Under the pieces are notes generated by a model. The model ran no database searches, was not told the origin of the DNA, and saw only the letters and a list, made by a program, of their open reading frames with translations. From Tritrichomonas musculus (lineage: Eukaryota > Parabasalia > Tritrichomonadida > Tritrichomonadidae): 64,000 nt of DNA. The DNA lies in the NCBI GenBank assembly GCA_039105265.1, contig JAPFFF010000057.1, forward strand, positions 1,028,480-1,092,479, read 5' to 3'. The position numbers and the translations under genes are program-made. Positions 31,530-41,642 of the stretch are shown piece by piece (positions within the stretch are counted from its first letter, which is position 1; each line of letters starts with the position of its first letter).

Positions 31530-34500
31530 TTAAACAGACAATTCCTTGGTATATTTGAAATATTCTTCTTTGTCAACATCTGGTGTGATAAAATTGGGAT
31601 CATTCTCAAGTTCATGAACTATCTCCTCGAATGTCGGCCTTTCATTTGGATATTCTGACCACCCAAGCTCAATCATATTTTGATAGCATTCTGGAATTGA
31701 AACTTTGATTTCTGGTCTTTTGATTATCGAAGCACCACCAGATGAAATCTTGCCAACTTTAACGACTGGCTTTTCTTTGGTCATTATTTCATAAACAATC
31801 ATTGCGAATGAGTAAACATCGCTCTCTTTCGTGCATTCACCTGAAATGATGACTTCAGGTGCTGAATAGACTGACAATCCTTGGATCTTGCTTGCTGATT
31901 GGAATGTCATGCTGTTCATCATTAAAAGGTGCGTGCAGATGCCAAAATCTGAAAGTTTTGGAAGCAACGAATCATCGACGATGATGTTGCTTGGTTTCAG
32001 ATTTCGATGAATAATTTCATTCGAATGCAGGTACTTCATTGCAGATGCAATTCCATAAATATTCATCAGTTTCTTTGTTGCATTCCAACCTGTTAATTTG
32101 AGGTTATTCTTTTCCATTTGAAGAATGTCGCCAAGTGATTTTCTTGGATAAAGCTCGGTGATGACAACCGGCTTTGGCTCTTTTTTGAAGCTGTGAGGTG
32201 AGAATCCAATGAACTCGAGAATTGATGGATGCTTCAAATGTGAAATTTGATTAAATTCACGAGCTGTCTTCATCATTTCTTCTTCATTGAATTGAGTCAT
32301 ATCAACATTAGATATCTTTGCTGAATAAACATCTCCTGTGCTTTTCTGAATGACTTTGAATACTTTATTAAATTCACTTTTTCTAATCAATTCTTTCATT
32401 TCGTAATCATCCAAATCTATGAAATAATTCGTGATAGACATGCTTTTCATTTCTGTTTCAATAACTCGATTAAACATTGTTATAGTGTGTTCATTTATTC
32501 GTTCTTTAACATCAGGAACGTCATATTTAACCAAAGATTTGTCATCTTTATTTTTTGAAGGTTCTGAATTCAATGCTACTTCTTGCTTTGTTTGCTCTTT
32601 TTCAGCTTCTTTTTCTTTGAAAACTATATAATTTTCTCCAACAAATTCACTGTATATGATGAATTCATCCAAATCAACATCTTCTAATATAAATTCAGGA
32701 TTTGATTTCAAAGTGTCAATTATATCATCAAATGATGGCCTTTCGTCTGGATCTTCTGCCCAACACTTTTCAATCAGTTCTTTGTAACATCGAGGAACAG
32801 GAACATTGAATTGTGGACGATAATGTTTGATTGTTACATGATAACAAATCGTTTCTAAAAGTTTAAACTTTTTAAGAGGCACTTCATTTGTTATAATTTC
32901 ATAAACAATCATTGCGAAAGCATAAACATCAGATGCTTTTGTGTATTCATTTTTCCTCCAAATCTCGGGTGAAATGTATGGAGGTGTTCCTAAGACAGCT
33001 GAACAATTTTCGATCACTTTACCAAAATATTCTTTAGATAATCCAAAATCAGATAATTTTGGGTATAAGTATTCATCCAGAAGAACGTTGTCTGGTTTGA
33101 GATCTCTATGAAGAATATTTCGGGAATGCAAATATTTCATCGCAGAAGCAATACCATAAATGTTAATCAACTTCTTCGTACTATCCCATCCTTTTATTCC
33201 ACAACCATGACTTTCCAGATCCAAAACACCTGCAAGTGATCCATTCCGAAGAATTTCTGATATAAGAACTGGCTTTGGTTTGTTATTAAAATTATTCATG
33301 CTGTACCCAACAAATTTCATAATTGATTCATAACAAATTTGTGATATTATTTCAAATTCACGCATCAAATTGATTTGTTCCTTTTCTTCTAAATCTGTCG
33401 TTTCATTTTTCATGATTTTTGCTGCAAAAGTTTCATTTGATGATTTTTTAATGATTTCATAAACGTTTGCAAAACCGCCACTTCCAATTTTGGCCTTCCT
33501 TTCGAAATCCTTTAAATCAACTTGTTGTGCATAAGGAGATATAATTATATCAGATTTTTCTTTTATAACTTGAATATTAGATTCAACTTTCTGGAAAACA
33601 ATATCATTCTTATTTCCTTCATTGTAACCTTCGATGTAATCAACATATTTATTAAATTCACCAATGTCAATAGATTCATCACACGATTCTTCATTTTTTA
33701 AAATTTCTACAATTTCATCAAATGAAGGACGATCTTCCATATTTTCCTCCCAGCATCTTTCAATAAGTTTTTTATATGAATCTGAAATTGGAAAATTAAA
33801 TGATGGTCTTTTTTTATTCAGAACTTCATTCATTACATCAAATTGGTTCATTTTGTCATATATTTCTTGACCACTCAATATTTCATAAGCCATTATTCCA
33901 TATGAATAAACATCACCTGCTTTTGAAAAGGTACCATTTTTGATCATTTCTGGGGAAGAATAAGCGATTGTTCCTTTAAATCCTTCTTTTGATTGGAATG
34001 AATCACTTTCAAAGTCACAAATTAATTCTTTGGATAGTCCGAAATCAGATATTTTTGGGAATAAATATTCATCTTCGAGAATATTTTCCGGCTTCAAATC
34101 TCGATGGATAATATCTAGCGAATGCATGTATTGCATACCTGATGCTATTCCATACAATGTGATGTGTTTCTTAGTTGAATTCCATTCTGGCAGTGAATTT
34201 CCATGATATTCTAATTTTAAAACATCTCTTAAAGTGCTGTTTGCTAACTCGAATATGATAGTTGGGCGTGGTTTAAAATTAAAATTCAAGGGACTGATAC
34301 CTTTAATTCGAATAATTGAAAGATGATTCAATTTAAACATAATTTTTATTTCTCGATCAAACATATTTTTTCCATCTTCATTGTTTTCATCTTTATTATT
34401 GCTTACTTTAGCTGCATATAAAATTCCTGTTGATTTTTCTTTAACTTTAAAAACCTTAGAAAAACTACCTACTCCAATTTTCATAATCTTATCGAAATCA

Positions 34501-34676
34501 TTAATATCTAAATAAATTATTTCATTTTTTGGTTGAATTGAATATTCTATTTTATCAAACTTTTCAACAAATTCTCTAAACTCTTTTTTATTAATCCCTC
34601 TGATTTTTAATTGATCAGCAATCTCTTGAAATGTAGGTCTTTTTGTTGGATCTTTTGACCAACATGACTCAATCAA
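31530..34676 (-). CDS. Triple TKL-type kinase, array copy A4
   Basis: The last intact kinase before the array changes type; protein identical to A2 and A3. The upstream kinase-lobe remnant carries one extra lesion (Lys codon to TAA, near 34843) seen in no other copy. This gene must therefore start within its own frame or not be translated from the lobe onwards. Stem-loop at 31518. Confidence 0.85.
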   Translation of the reverse strand: MIESCWSKDPTKRPTFQEIADQLKIRGINKKEFREFVEKFDKIEYSIQPKNEIIYLDINDFDKIMKIGVGSFSKVFKVKEKSTGILYAAKVSNNKDENNEDGKNMFDREIKIMFKLNHLSIIRIKGISPLNFNFKPRPTIIFELANSTLRDVLKLEYHGNSLPEWNSTKKHITLYGIASGMQYMHSLDIIHRDLKPENILEDEYLFPKISDFGLSKELICDFESDSFQSKEGFKGTIAYSSPEMIKNGTFSKAGDVYSYGIMAYEILSGQEIYDKMNQFDVMNEVLNKKRPSFNFPISDSYKKLIERCWEENMEDRPSFDEIVEILKNEESCDESIDIGEFNKYVDYIEGYNEGNKNDIVFQKVESNIQVIKEKSDIIISPYAQQVDLKDFERKAKIGSGGFANVYEIIKKSSNETFAAKIMKNETTDLEEKEQINLMREFEIISQICYESIMKFVGYSMNNFNNKPKPVLISEILRNGSLAGVLDLESHGCGIKGWDSTKKLINIYGIASAMKYLHSRNILHRDLKPDNVLLDEYLYPKLSDFGLSKEYFGKVIENCSAVLGTPPYISPEIWRKNEYTKASDVYAFAMIVYEIITNEVPLKKFKLLETICYHVTIKHYRPQFNVPVPRCYKELIEKCWAEDPDERPSFDDIIDTLKSNPEFILEDVDLDEFIIYSEFVGENYIVFKEKEAEKEQTKQEVALNSEPSKNKDDKSLVKYDVPDVKERINEHTITMFNRVIETEMKSMSITNYFIDLDDYEMKELIRKSEFNKVFKVIQKSTGDVYSAKISNVDMTQFNEEEMMKTAREFNQISHLKHPSILEFIGFSPHSFKKEPKPVVITELYPRKSLGDILQMEKNNLKLTGWNATKKLMNIYGIASAMKYLHSNEIIHRNLKPSNIIVDDSLLPKLSDFGICTHLLMMNSMTFQSASKIQGLSVYSAPEVIISGECTKESDVYSFAMIVYEIMTKEKPVVKVGKISSGGASIIKRPEIKVSIPECYQNMIELGWSEYPNERPTFEEIVHELENDPNFITPDVDKEEYFKYTKELSV

Positions 34677-35315
34677 ATCTCTGAAATATTTTTGTATGTA
34701 TTTATGAAATTTTGGCCGATAACCTTCAGAAATTGCTTTATATATTTCATAAGAATATTTGAACTGCGCGAATGGAGTGTTATTGGTGAGTATTTCGTAT
34801 AAAATAATTGAAAAAAAGAAAACATCGCTGCTTTTGCTGTATTAATTTTCTTTGATGACTTCTGGTGATGCATGTTTTCTGAATAATCTGTTGATATACT
34901 ACTAATCGAAGTAAAATTCATTTCATATTTATCAAAAGTAGGATCTATCAAATAGATATCATTAATCTTTTTTGATATAACTCTAGCCTGATTAATGGTT
35001 GTATTTATCTCAATTTTCTTTGTATTTTCTTTCTGATTTTAATAAGACTTTGAATATTTACTATTTTGATAACAATTGTGAATTTATCGCTGTTATCATG
35101 CTCTATTAATCTTTTTAATGATATATTTGGAAATTATATATGCAAAATCGTCCTCCATTCCAAATTGTCAAATGGATAAGTCAAAAAAATTTTTCTTTGT
35201 ATTAATACCATTTTACACCTACTAATATAAAATGAAAAGAAAAATAAAAAATTATATGGCTTTCTATCTTTATTTATAATACAATATCTATATCTATTAA
35301 TGTGAAACAGATCAA

Positions 35316-35861
35316 TTAGTTAGTAATAAGATCATTGAAAAGGAAATTATTATTATCATTCTCGTCATCGAAAAATGAATTCATTTTGGCATATCCTTTG
35401 CCATTCCTCTTTTTATTTAATTGCTTGATTGTATTTTTGTTCGTATAAGGCATTTCCTGTGTCAATGTGAATTGGATTTCAAACTTCCCAACTGTTTTAC
35501 GATCAGAGCCTTTCTTGCCTGATCGTTGAACTGGCTCTAGGAGTTTTATTGTTTTCATTTCTGTGTTGGTAATATCATTGAATTTGGTCGGGATTTGATC
35601 TTTTAGAATAACGGCCGATGCAAAAATTGGATCTTTCTGCGAAAAACTTTTCTTCCTCATAACAATTAAGATTCTTTCCGTTTTTTCATTGATCTTGACT
35701 GAAAAGAATGGACGAGTTGTTTGCATCTTTTTAGCTTCAAAGGAGAAAGCTTGTTTTTCACCACTTGGAAGTGTTGTAACACTAACACGGAGAGTGTCAT
35801 TATCTTGAACAATTCCTTTCTGGAGTTCAAAGGATTGCATTTGGATGTTTAAGCAAAGCAT
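35316..35861 (-). CDS. C2-like domain protein, hybrid copy A4/B0
   Basis: 181 codons. The 3' part is type A (three Asn in DNNNF; type A flank towards the kinase). The 5' part is type B (Asn in PYTNKN; B-type leader AAAATGCTTTGC on the minus strand and B-type upstream DNA). The switch lies between the A-type triplet near 35357 and the B-type base at 35441. The gene is intact and has the standard initiator, so the A/B exchange left a working C2-like gene at the join. Confidence 0.8.
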   Translation of the reverse strand: MLCLNIQMQSFELQKGIVQDNDTLRVSVTTLPSGEKQAFSFEAKKMQTTRPFFSVKINEKTERILIVMRKKSFSQKDPIFASAVILKDQIPTKFNDITNTEMKTIKLLEPVQRSGKKGSDRKTVGKFEIQFTLTQEMPYTNKNTIKQLNKKRNGKGYAKMNSFFDDENDNNNFLFNDLITN

Positions 35862-37040
35862 TTTATATAAAAATGATGTGATTTTATGTGAATTCGTTTT
35901 TATACTATTACTTCAATTTTTGAGTATTTATTTTCTTTATTTATTTACATAATTAACTCAATATTATTTTTTATGTATTTTATTTTTGGAATTGTATGTT
36001 TATATTTTCGTAAACCATTCATTATTTGTATGTATTGTGAATATTTCTGAGAGATTTATATAAAAAATAAATCAAATAATCAATACAAAAAAGTGGAATA
36101 ATGAAATCAATGAATCAATGAATTCATGAATTGCTTTCTTTTATATGTATTATCATTTAACTGTTGTTATGGTAACCTTCATGATTATATAGCAAAGGTA
36201 TTATGAATGATAATATTTTGGGGTTGTTTGTAAATTTTTCATATGTTTCGTTCAATTTATCATTATTTTAATTATTGTATCCTTTTTGATTATATGGCAA
36301 AGGTGTAGTTAATTGTCTGTGAATAATTATAATTATATTAATTCTTTTTTTTGTCTCTTAAATCATTTTTTTGTGGATAATTTGCTTGTATGAATTTAAT
36401 ACGTGCTTAATTTTTGTCTTAGGCGTGTTTATTAAAATATTGATATATTTGAAATTCACTGAATTTGAATCACGATGAATTCTTCTAGGTGTTTGTATAT
36501 TAATATATATAAATACGGGTTTTGTTGTCTTTGGTAAATGGAATTAATGAAGTATTGTTCGGTTTTAAATAAAAATGAAGTAAAAAATGACTCTCTGAAA
36601 TATTTTTATTTATTTCAAAAATATTGATAGTATATTCAATCATTTATATTTTTTATATTTTTATTTTGACTTTTTATAATAAAAATATTCAATTTTTTAT
36701 TGAATTATTTTCTGAAAATAATTATTTATTTTAATATATAAAAATATGTTTATCTCAAAGTTAATATATCAAAATAAATAAAATTGATGAAAAAGATAAT
36801 AACACCATATTTATACTTAATCATAAACTCACAAAATTATCAACAAGCAATAAACACAATATTTAAATATTATTTTAGCTAAAAAAAAGATTCATTCAAA
36901 AAAGCCCCCACTTTTTCTGGGAATATGTACAAATAAGTAAAAATATTACTCAATTGCCTTATATTTTAAAAGTGTTTAAATGAAAATTTTTATACTCTTT
37001 GGTATAAAAAATTATTTTACAGTCATTTGTGATAAAATAA
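35862..37040. other. Intergenic region of the type B unit
   Basis: The first ~830 bp match the type A intergenic region with small changes (for example a 25-bp longer stretch near 36430). After ATTCAATT (about 36697) the sequence is B-specific and AT-rich, with one short C-rich patch (AAAAAAGCCCCCACTTTTTC near 36900). I see no gene. It recurs at 40255, 44648, 49041, 53434 (with the inserted element) and 58823. Confidence 0.6.
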
Positions 37041-37232
37041 ATCCCTGATTGCTATTTAAATCTAATTCAGAAATGCTGGTCAAGATATTTAAATGAACGT
37101 CCTTCAATTGATGAAATCATTGAGTTATTAAAAACACCTGATTTTATTGATCTTTTAGATTAGAATGAAGAAAAACTTGAATATCTAAACTTTATTTTTG
37201 ATTCAAATTGTGATAAATCAGGCACTTTTTGA
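37041..37232 (+). pseudogene. Inverted kinase C-terminal fragment, unit B1
   Basis: The plus strand reads IPDCYLNLIQKCWSRYLNER, then PSIDEIIELLKTPDFIDLLD, an in-frame TAG (37161-37163), then NEEKLEYLNFIFDSN. This is the last helix and linker of a TKL-type kinase (compare PECYQNMIE...NERPTFEEIVHELE in the triple kinase). It lies tail-to-tail with the minus-strand kinase remnant, so a small inversion or an inverted insertion occurred before the B unit was amplified. Confidence 0.7.
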
Positions 37233-37249
37233 ATATTTGTGATTATCGG

Positions 37250-38550
37250 CTTTCCAGTATAATTAGTATAATTAGTATTAACTGATTTAAAAAGTTTTGG
37301 ATGAAAAATCTTATTGAGAAAGATATTTTTTGTCGAAAGATTTCCATGGATAATGTTTTGATTATGTAAAAATGATGATAATTTTTTGCAATCTTGTCAT
37401 TTCTGCCCTTTGTTTTCTTTTTTCTTTTTCATCTTTTTCTTTATCTTCTTGACTATTTTCTTCTATTTCTGCTTCATTGTTCAAATAATCATGAAGAGAT
37501 GTATTTGGTGAATATTCACATACATATATTACTTTATTATATCCATTTAAATCAGTATAATCAATTCCACTGAATTTGAGAATATTTGGATGTTCCATTT
37601 GATTGATAATTTGAATTTCATTTATTATATATTCTTTCTCTTTCATTGTTAGTTCTTGGATTTCTTTATTAAAAATTTTGCATAAATATGTGTGTTTAGT
37701 AGTCATATTTTCGATTTTGTATGGTTTTGAAAATGAATTATTGCTAATTTTATTAATCTTTCGATATTTTTTGATATCTATCTTTTTGATATTACCTAAT
37801 TGGCCAAAAAATGATTCGTTTAGTGATATATAAAATTCAGCAATATTTTCAATATATCTATTGTATTCGTTTATATTAATATTATCTGAAATGAATGCTT
37901 GATTTGTTTCTAATTCATGAACTATTTTCGAAAATGAAGGACGTTCATTTGGATTTTCTGACCAACATAGTTCAATTAAATTCTTATAATATTCTGGAGT
38001 TGTTTGATTGATTTTTGGTCGACATCCTTTCAAAATAGCTTTTTCAATTTCAAGTTCTGAAAATGGAATATCATTTGTAATAATTTCATATATGATCATT
38101 GAAAAAGAGAAAATATCACTGCTTTTGCTGTATTTATGTTCTTTGATGACTTCTGGGGAAATATATCGTGTTTCACAAAAAATTTCATTAGGTTCTTAAT
38201 ATTGATGTTCATTGATGTTTTGAATATAATCAAATGAACTGATTTTCGGATATGAATTGTGATCTAAAAAAATACGGCCTGATGAGAGATTTCGATGAAT
38301 TATATTCTGTGAATGAAGATATTTCATTCCTGATGCAATCCCATATATGATAATCAACTTTTTAGTCTTATTCAATTTTATTGGTTCTCTCTTTTGTCTT
38401 TCTTTTTCTAATAAACCTTTCAATGATGTCTCTGAATATTCACTTATTATTGTTAGATAATGTTCAAAATTAAAGTTATATGTGCTACACTCAATATATT
38501 TCAATATTGATGGAAATTGAAACTTTGATGCAATTAGAGGTGTCGAAATT
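37250..38550 (-). pseudogene. Broken double-kinase gene, unit B1
   Basis: Minus-strand kinase homology starts abruptly at about 38550 (PLIASKFQFPSILKYIE), with no glycine loop or lysine. The first domain has HRNLSSGRIF instead of HRDLKPxN. An in-frame TAA lies at about 38198, after which SPEVIKEHKYSKSSDIFSFS and CWSENPNERPSFSKIVHELE continue in the same frame. A linker (NININEYNRYIENIAEF) leads to a second domain (IDIKKYRKINKISNNSFSKP; HTYLCKIFN; LTMKEKEYIINEIQ). That domain changes frame near 37375 at FLHNQNIIHGNLSTKNIFLN, where the catalytic Asp is also lost. It cannot encode an active kinase; the 102- and 245-codon open pieces could at most give fragments. Confidence 0.8.
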
Positions 38551-39494
38551 TATAAAGAATAAAATTCCGTCATTATAAATATAAAATATTATTGAATTAG
38601 TAGATGTTATTTTCAAATATAAAATATTGCTTTCTAGTTAATATATATTAATTAGTATAAAATTTTTCAAAGTTCGATATTACACTGATTTAAATCTTTG
38701 AAAAAATAGTCCTTATGATATATTTTGTATCCAATAATAAATTAATCTGCTCAAAATAATATTATGTTAACTTTTATCTGGAAATATCATAAATATTATT
38801 TTATTTTTTCTGTTAAATTAAATGTTTCCAAACTAATAATTTAATATTTTATTTATTTAACTGTTTTTCAAATAATAATTAATCATATAATTATTTCTTA
38901 TGAAGTTATTCTTGCGATAAATATTTTTATTTCATGAATTTTTTGTGAACATTTGAAAGGGTTATTTTTTGGATTTATCAATTACCTTGAAATGTTAAAA
39001 ATCACTTTTTTTAGCGATCAATCTTTTGCGGGGCTGGAACCAGCCCCGTAAAAGATTGGTCGTTATGGGGGCGAAGCCCCCATTAAAAACATTTAAAATT
39101 TTTTCATTCTTTTAATATTATATATATCTTTTGAGAAATGTCTATAAAGCACAAAATATTTAATTATTTCCAAAATACATTAACATATTAAACTGATAAC
39201 TTTTTAAGACGCTCTTTTGAAATTTTATAAAAACATTTCTAACATTTGAAAAAAATAATACTGTTTTCTTAAATTTTTATAAAATTGATCTTTCATATAA
39301 AATATCCAAAACCACTAGATATACATACTTAAATAAAATCTTTTTTTTAGTTTCTGATTTGACTGAATTTCATACATATCTAAAAACTCAATCATATTTC
39401 GTTATTTCTAAAATTATTCTTATTAACCAATATAAAATATCGTTGCAACAGCACTTTTTTATAATAATTTCATATAGATGATATCTTCAATGAT
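38551..39494. other. B-specific AT-rich region containing the double hairpin
   Basis: No coding frame. Its only structured element is the GC-rich double hairpin (39012-39083). The shared A/B module begins at its right end, TTTATCGCTGTTATCA. It recurs in every B unit at 4393-bp spacing. Confidence 0.6.
39012..39083 (+). repeat. GC-rich double hairpin, unit B1
   Basis: Hairpin 1 (39012-39065) has two 26-nt arms around an AA loop. The arms differ at three places, and each difference is a G-U pair if the plus strand is transcribed, so the RNA stem would be unbroken. Its core is GCGGGGCTGG / CCAGCCCC. Hairpin 2 (39065-39083) is ATGGGGGC, loop GAA, GCCCCCAT. Such GC content is extreme against the surroundings. 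It may be a small palindromic mobile repeat or a structured RNA or 3'-end signal; the sequence does not decide. Confidence 0.75.
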
Positions 39495-39711
39495 CTTTAT
39501 CGCTGTTATCAAATATATATATTTGGAAATTATATATGCAAAATCGTCCTCCATTCCAAATTGTCAAATGGATAAGTCAAAAAAATATTTCTTCGTATTA
39601 ATACCATTTTACACCTACTAATATAAAATGAAAAGAAAAATAAAAAATTATATGGCTTTCTATCTTTATTTATAATACAATATCTATATCTATTAATGTG
39701 AAACAGATCAA

Positions 39712-40254
39712 TTAGTTAGTAATAAGATCATTGAAAAGGAAATTATTATCATTCTCGTCATCGAAAAATGAATTCATTTTGGCATATCCTTTGCCATTCC
39801 TCTTTTTATTTAATTGCTTGATTGTATTTTTGTTCGTATAAGGCATTTCCTGTGTCAATGTGAATTGGATTTCAAACTTCCCAACTGTTTTACGATCAGA
39901 GCCTTTCTTGCCTGATCGTTGAACTGGCTCTAGGAGTTTTATTGTTTTCATTTCTGTGTTGGTAATATCATTGAATTTGGTCGGGATTTGATCTTTTAGA
40001 ATAACGGCCGATGCAAAAATTGGATCTTTCTGCGAAAAACTTTTCTTCCTCATAACAATTAAGATTCTTTCCGTTTTTTCATTGATCTTGACTGAAAAGA
40101 ATGGACGAGTTGTTTGCATCTTTTTAGCTTCAAAGGAGAAAGCTTGTTTTTCACCACTTGGAAGTGTTGTAACACTAACACGGAGAGTGTCATTATCTTG
40201 AACAATTCCTTTCTGGAGTTCAAAGGATTGCATTTGGATGTTTAAGCAAAGCAT
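39712..40254 (-). CDS. C2-like domain protein, array copy B1
   Basis: 180 codons: same protein as the type A copies except Asn for Asp in PYTNKN and one Asn fewer in the acidic tail (DNNF, a 3-bp loss). The initiator TCATTTT and 13-nt leader are kept. Downstream lies no working kinase, only the hairpin region and the broken kinase of unit B1, so this gene does not depend on a kinase partner in cis. Confidence 0.75.
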   Translation of the reverse strand: MLCLNIQMQSFELQKGIVQDNDTLRVSVTTLPSGEKQAFSFEAKKMQTTRPFFSVKINEKTERILIVMRKKSFSQKDPIFASAVILKDQIPTKFNDITNTEMKTIKLLEPVQRSGKKGSDRKTVGKFEIQFTLTQEMPYTNKNTIKQLNKKRNGKGYAKMNSFFDDENDNNFLFNDLITN

Positions 40255-41433
40255 TTTATATAAAAATGATGTGATTTTATGTGAATTCGTTTTTATACTA
40301 TTACTTCAATTTTTGAGTATTTATTTTCTTTATTTATTTACATAATTAACTCAATATTATTTTTTATGTATTTTATTTTTGGAATTGTATGTTTATATTT
40401 TCGTAAACCATTCATTATTTGTATGTATTGTGAATATTTCTGAGAGATTTATATAAAAAATAAATCAAATAATCAATACAAAAAAGTGGAATAATGAAAT
40501 CAATGAATCAATGAATTCATGAATTGCTTTCTTTTATATGTATTATCATTTAACTGTTGTTATGGTAACCTTCATGATTATATAGCAAAGGTATTATGAA
40601 TGATAATATTTTGGGGTTGTTTGTAAATTTTTCATATGTTTCGTTCAATTTATCATTATTTTAATTATTGTATCCTTTTTGATTATATGGCAAAGGTGTA
40701 GTTAATTGTCTGTGAATAATTATAATTATATTAATTCTTTTTTTTGTCTCTTAAATCATTTTTTTGTGGATAATTTGCTTGTATGAATTTAATACGTGCT
40801 TAATTTTTGTCTTAGGCGTGTTTATTAAAATATTGATATATTTGAAATTCACTGAATTTGAATCACGATGAATTCTTCTAGGTGTTTGTATATTAATATA
40901 TATAAATACGGGTTTTGTTGTCTTTGGTAAATGGAATTAATGAAGTATTGTTCGGTTTTAAATAAAAATGAAGTAAAAAATGACTCTCTGAAATATTTTT
41001 ATTTATTTCAAAAATATTGATAGTATATTCAATCATTTATATTTTTTATATTTTTATTTTGACTTTTTATAATAAAAATATTCAATTTTTTATTGAATTA
41101 TTTTCTGAAAATAATTATTTATTTTAATATATAAAAATATGTTTATCTCAAAGTTAATATATCAAAATAAATAAAATTGATGAAAAAGATAATAACACCA
41201 TATTTATACTTAATCATAAACTCACAAAATTATCAACAAGCAATAAACACAATATTTAAATATTATTTTAGCTAAAAAAAAGATTCATTCAAAAAAGCCC
41301 CCACTTTTTCTGGGAATATGTACAAATAAGTAAAAATATTACTCAATTGCCTTATATTTTAAAAGTGTTTAAATGAAAATTTTTATACTCTTTGGTATAA
41401 AAAATTATTTTACAGTCATTTGTGATAAAATAA

Positions 41434-41625
41434 ATCCCTGATTGCTATTTAAATCTAATTCAGAAATGCTGGTCAAGATATTTAAATGAACGTCCTTCAA
41501 TTGATGAAATCATTGAGTTATTAAAAACACCTGATTTTATTGATCTTTTAGATTAGAATGAAGAAAAACTTGAATATCTAAACTTTATTTTTGATTCAAA
41601 TTGTGATAAATCAGGCACTTTTTGA
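41434..41625 (+). pseudogene. Inverted kinase C-terminal fragment, unit B2
   Basis: Same fragment as in unit B1, with the same internal TAG; it converges on the B2 kinase remnant. Confidence 0.7.
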
Positions 41626-41642
41626 ATATTTGTGATTATCGG

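Larger units (their letters stand above)
15410..35400. repeat. Type A tandem array: 5327-bp unit, three full copies and most of a fourth
   Basis: Unit boundaries are 15410-20736, 20737-26063, 26064-31390 and 31391 to about 35400. Each unit holds, on the minus strand, a C2-like gene then a triple-kinase gene. Unit 1 differs from unit 2 at about ten positions noticed by eye; units 2, 3 and 4 differ from each other at only one or two. The left junction joins unique DNA at ATTCAATT (15411), which also occurs at the internal unit junctions. Confidence 0.95.

Noticed and set aside
38008-38199. 63-codon plus-strand frame in B units
   Set aside because: Antisense of the kinase C-lobe remnant; composition follows from the kinase codons.
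38196-38504. TAA reassigned as a sense codon, since kinase homology continues past it
   Set aside because: Other genes here end at TAA where homology ends, and the same remnant also has a frame change and a truncation, so ordinary decay explains it.
39012-39083. Bacterial-type intrinsic terminator or bacterial contamination
   Set aside because: It lies in the middle of a repeated eukaryotic unit in every copy, with AT-rich trichomonad DNA on both sides and no T-run directly after the plus-strand hairpin.
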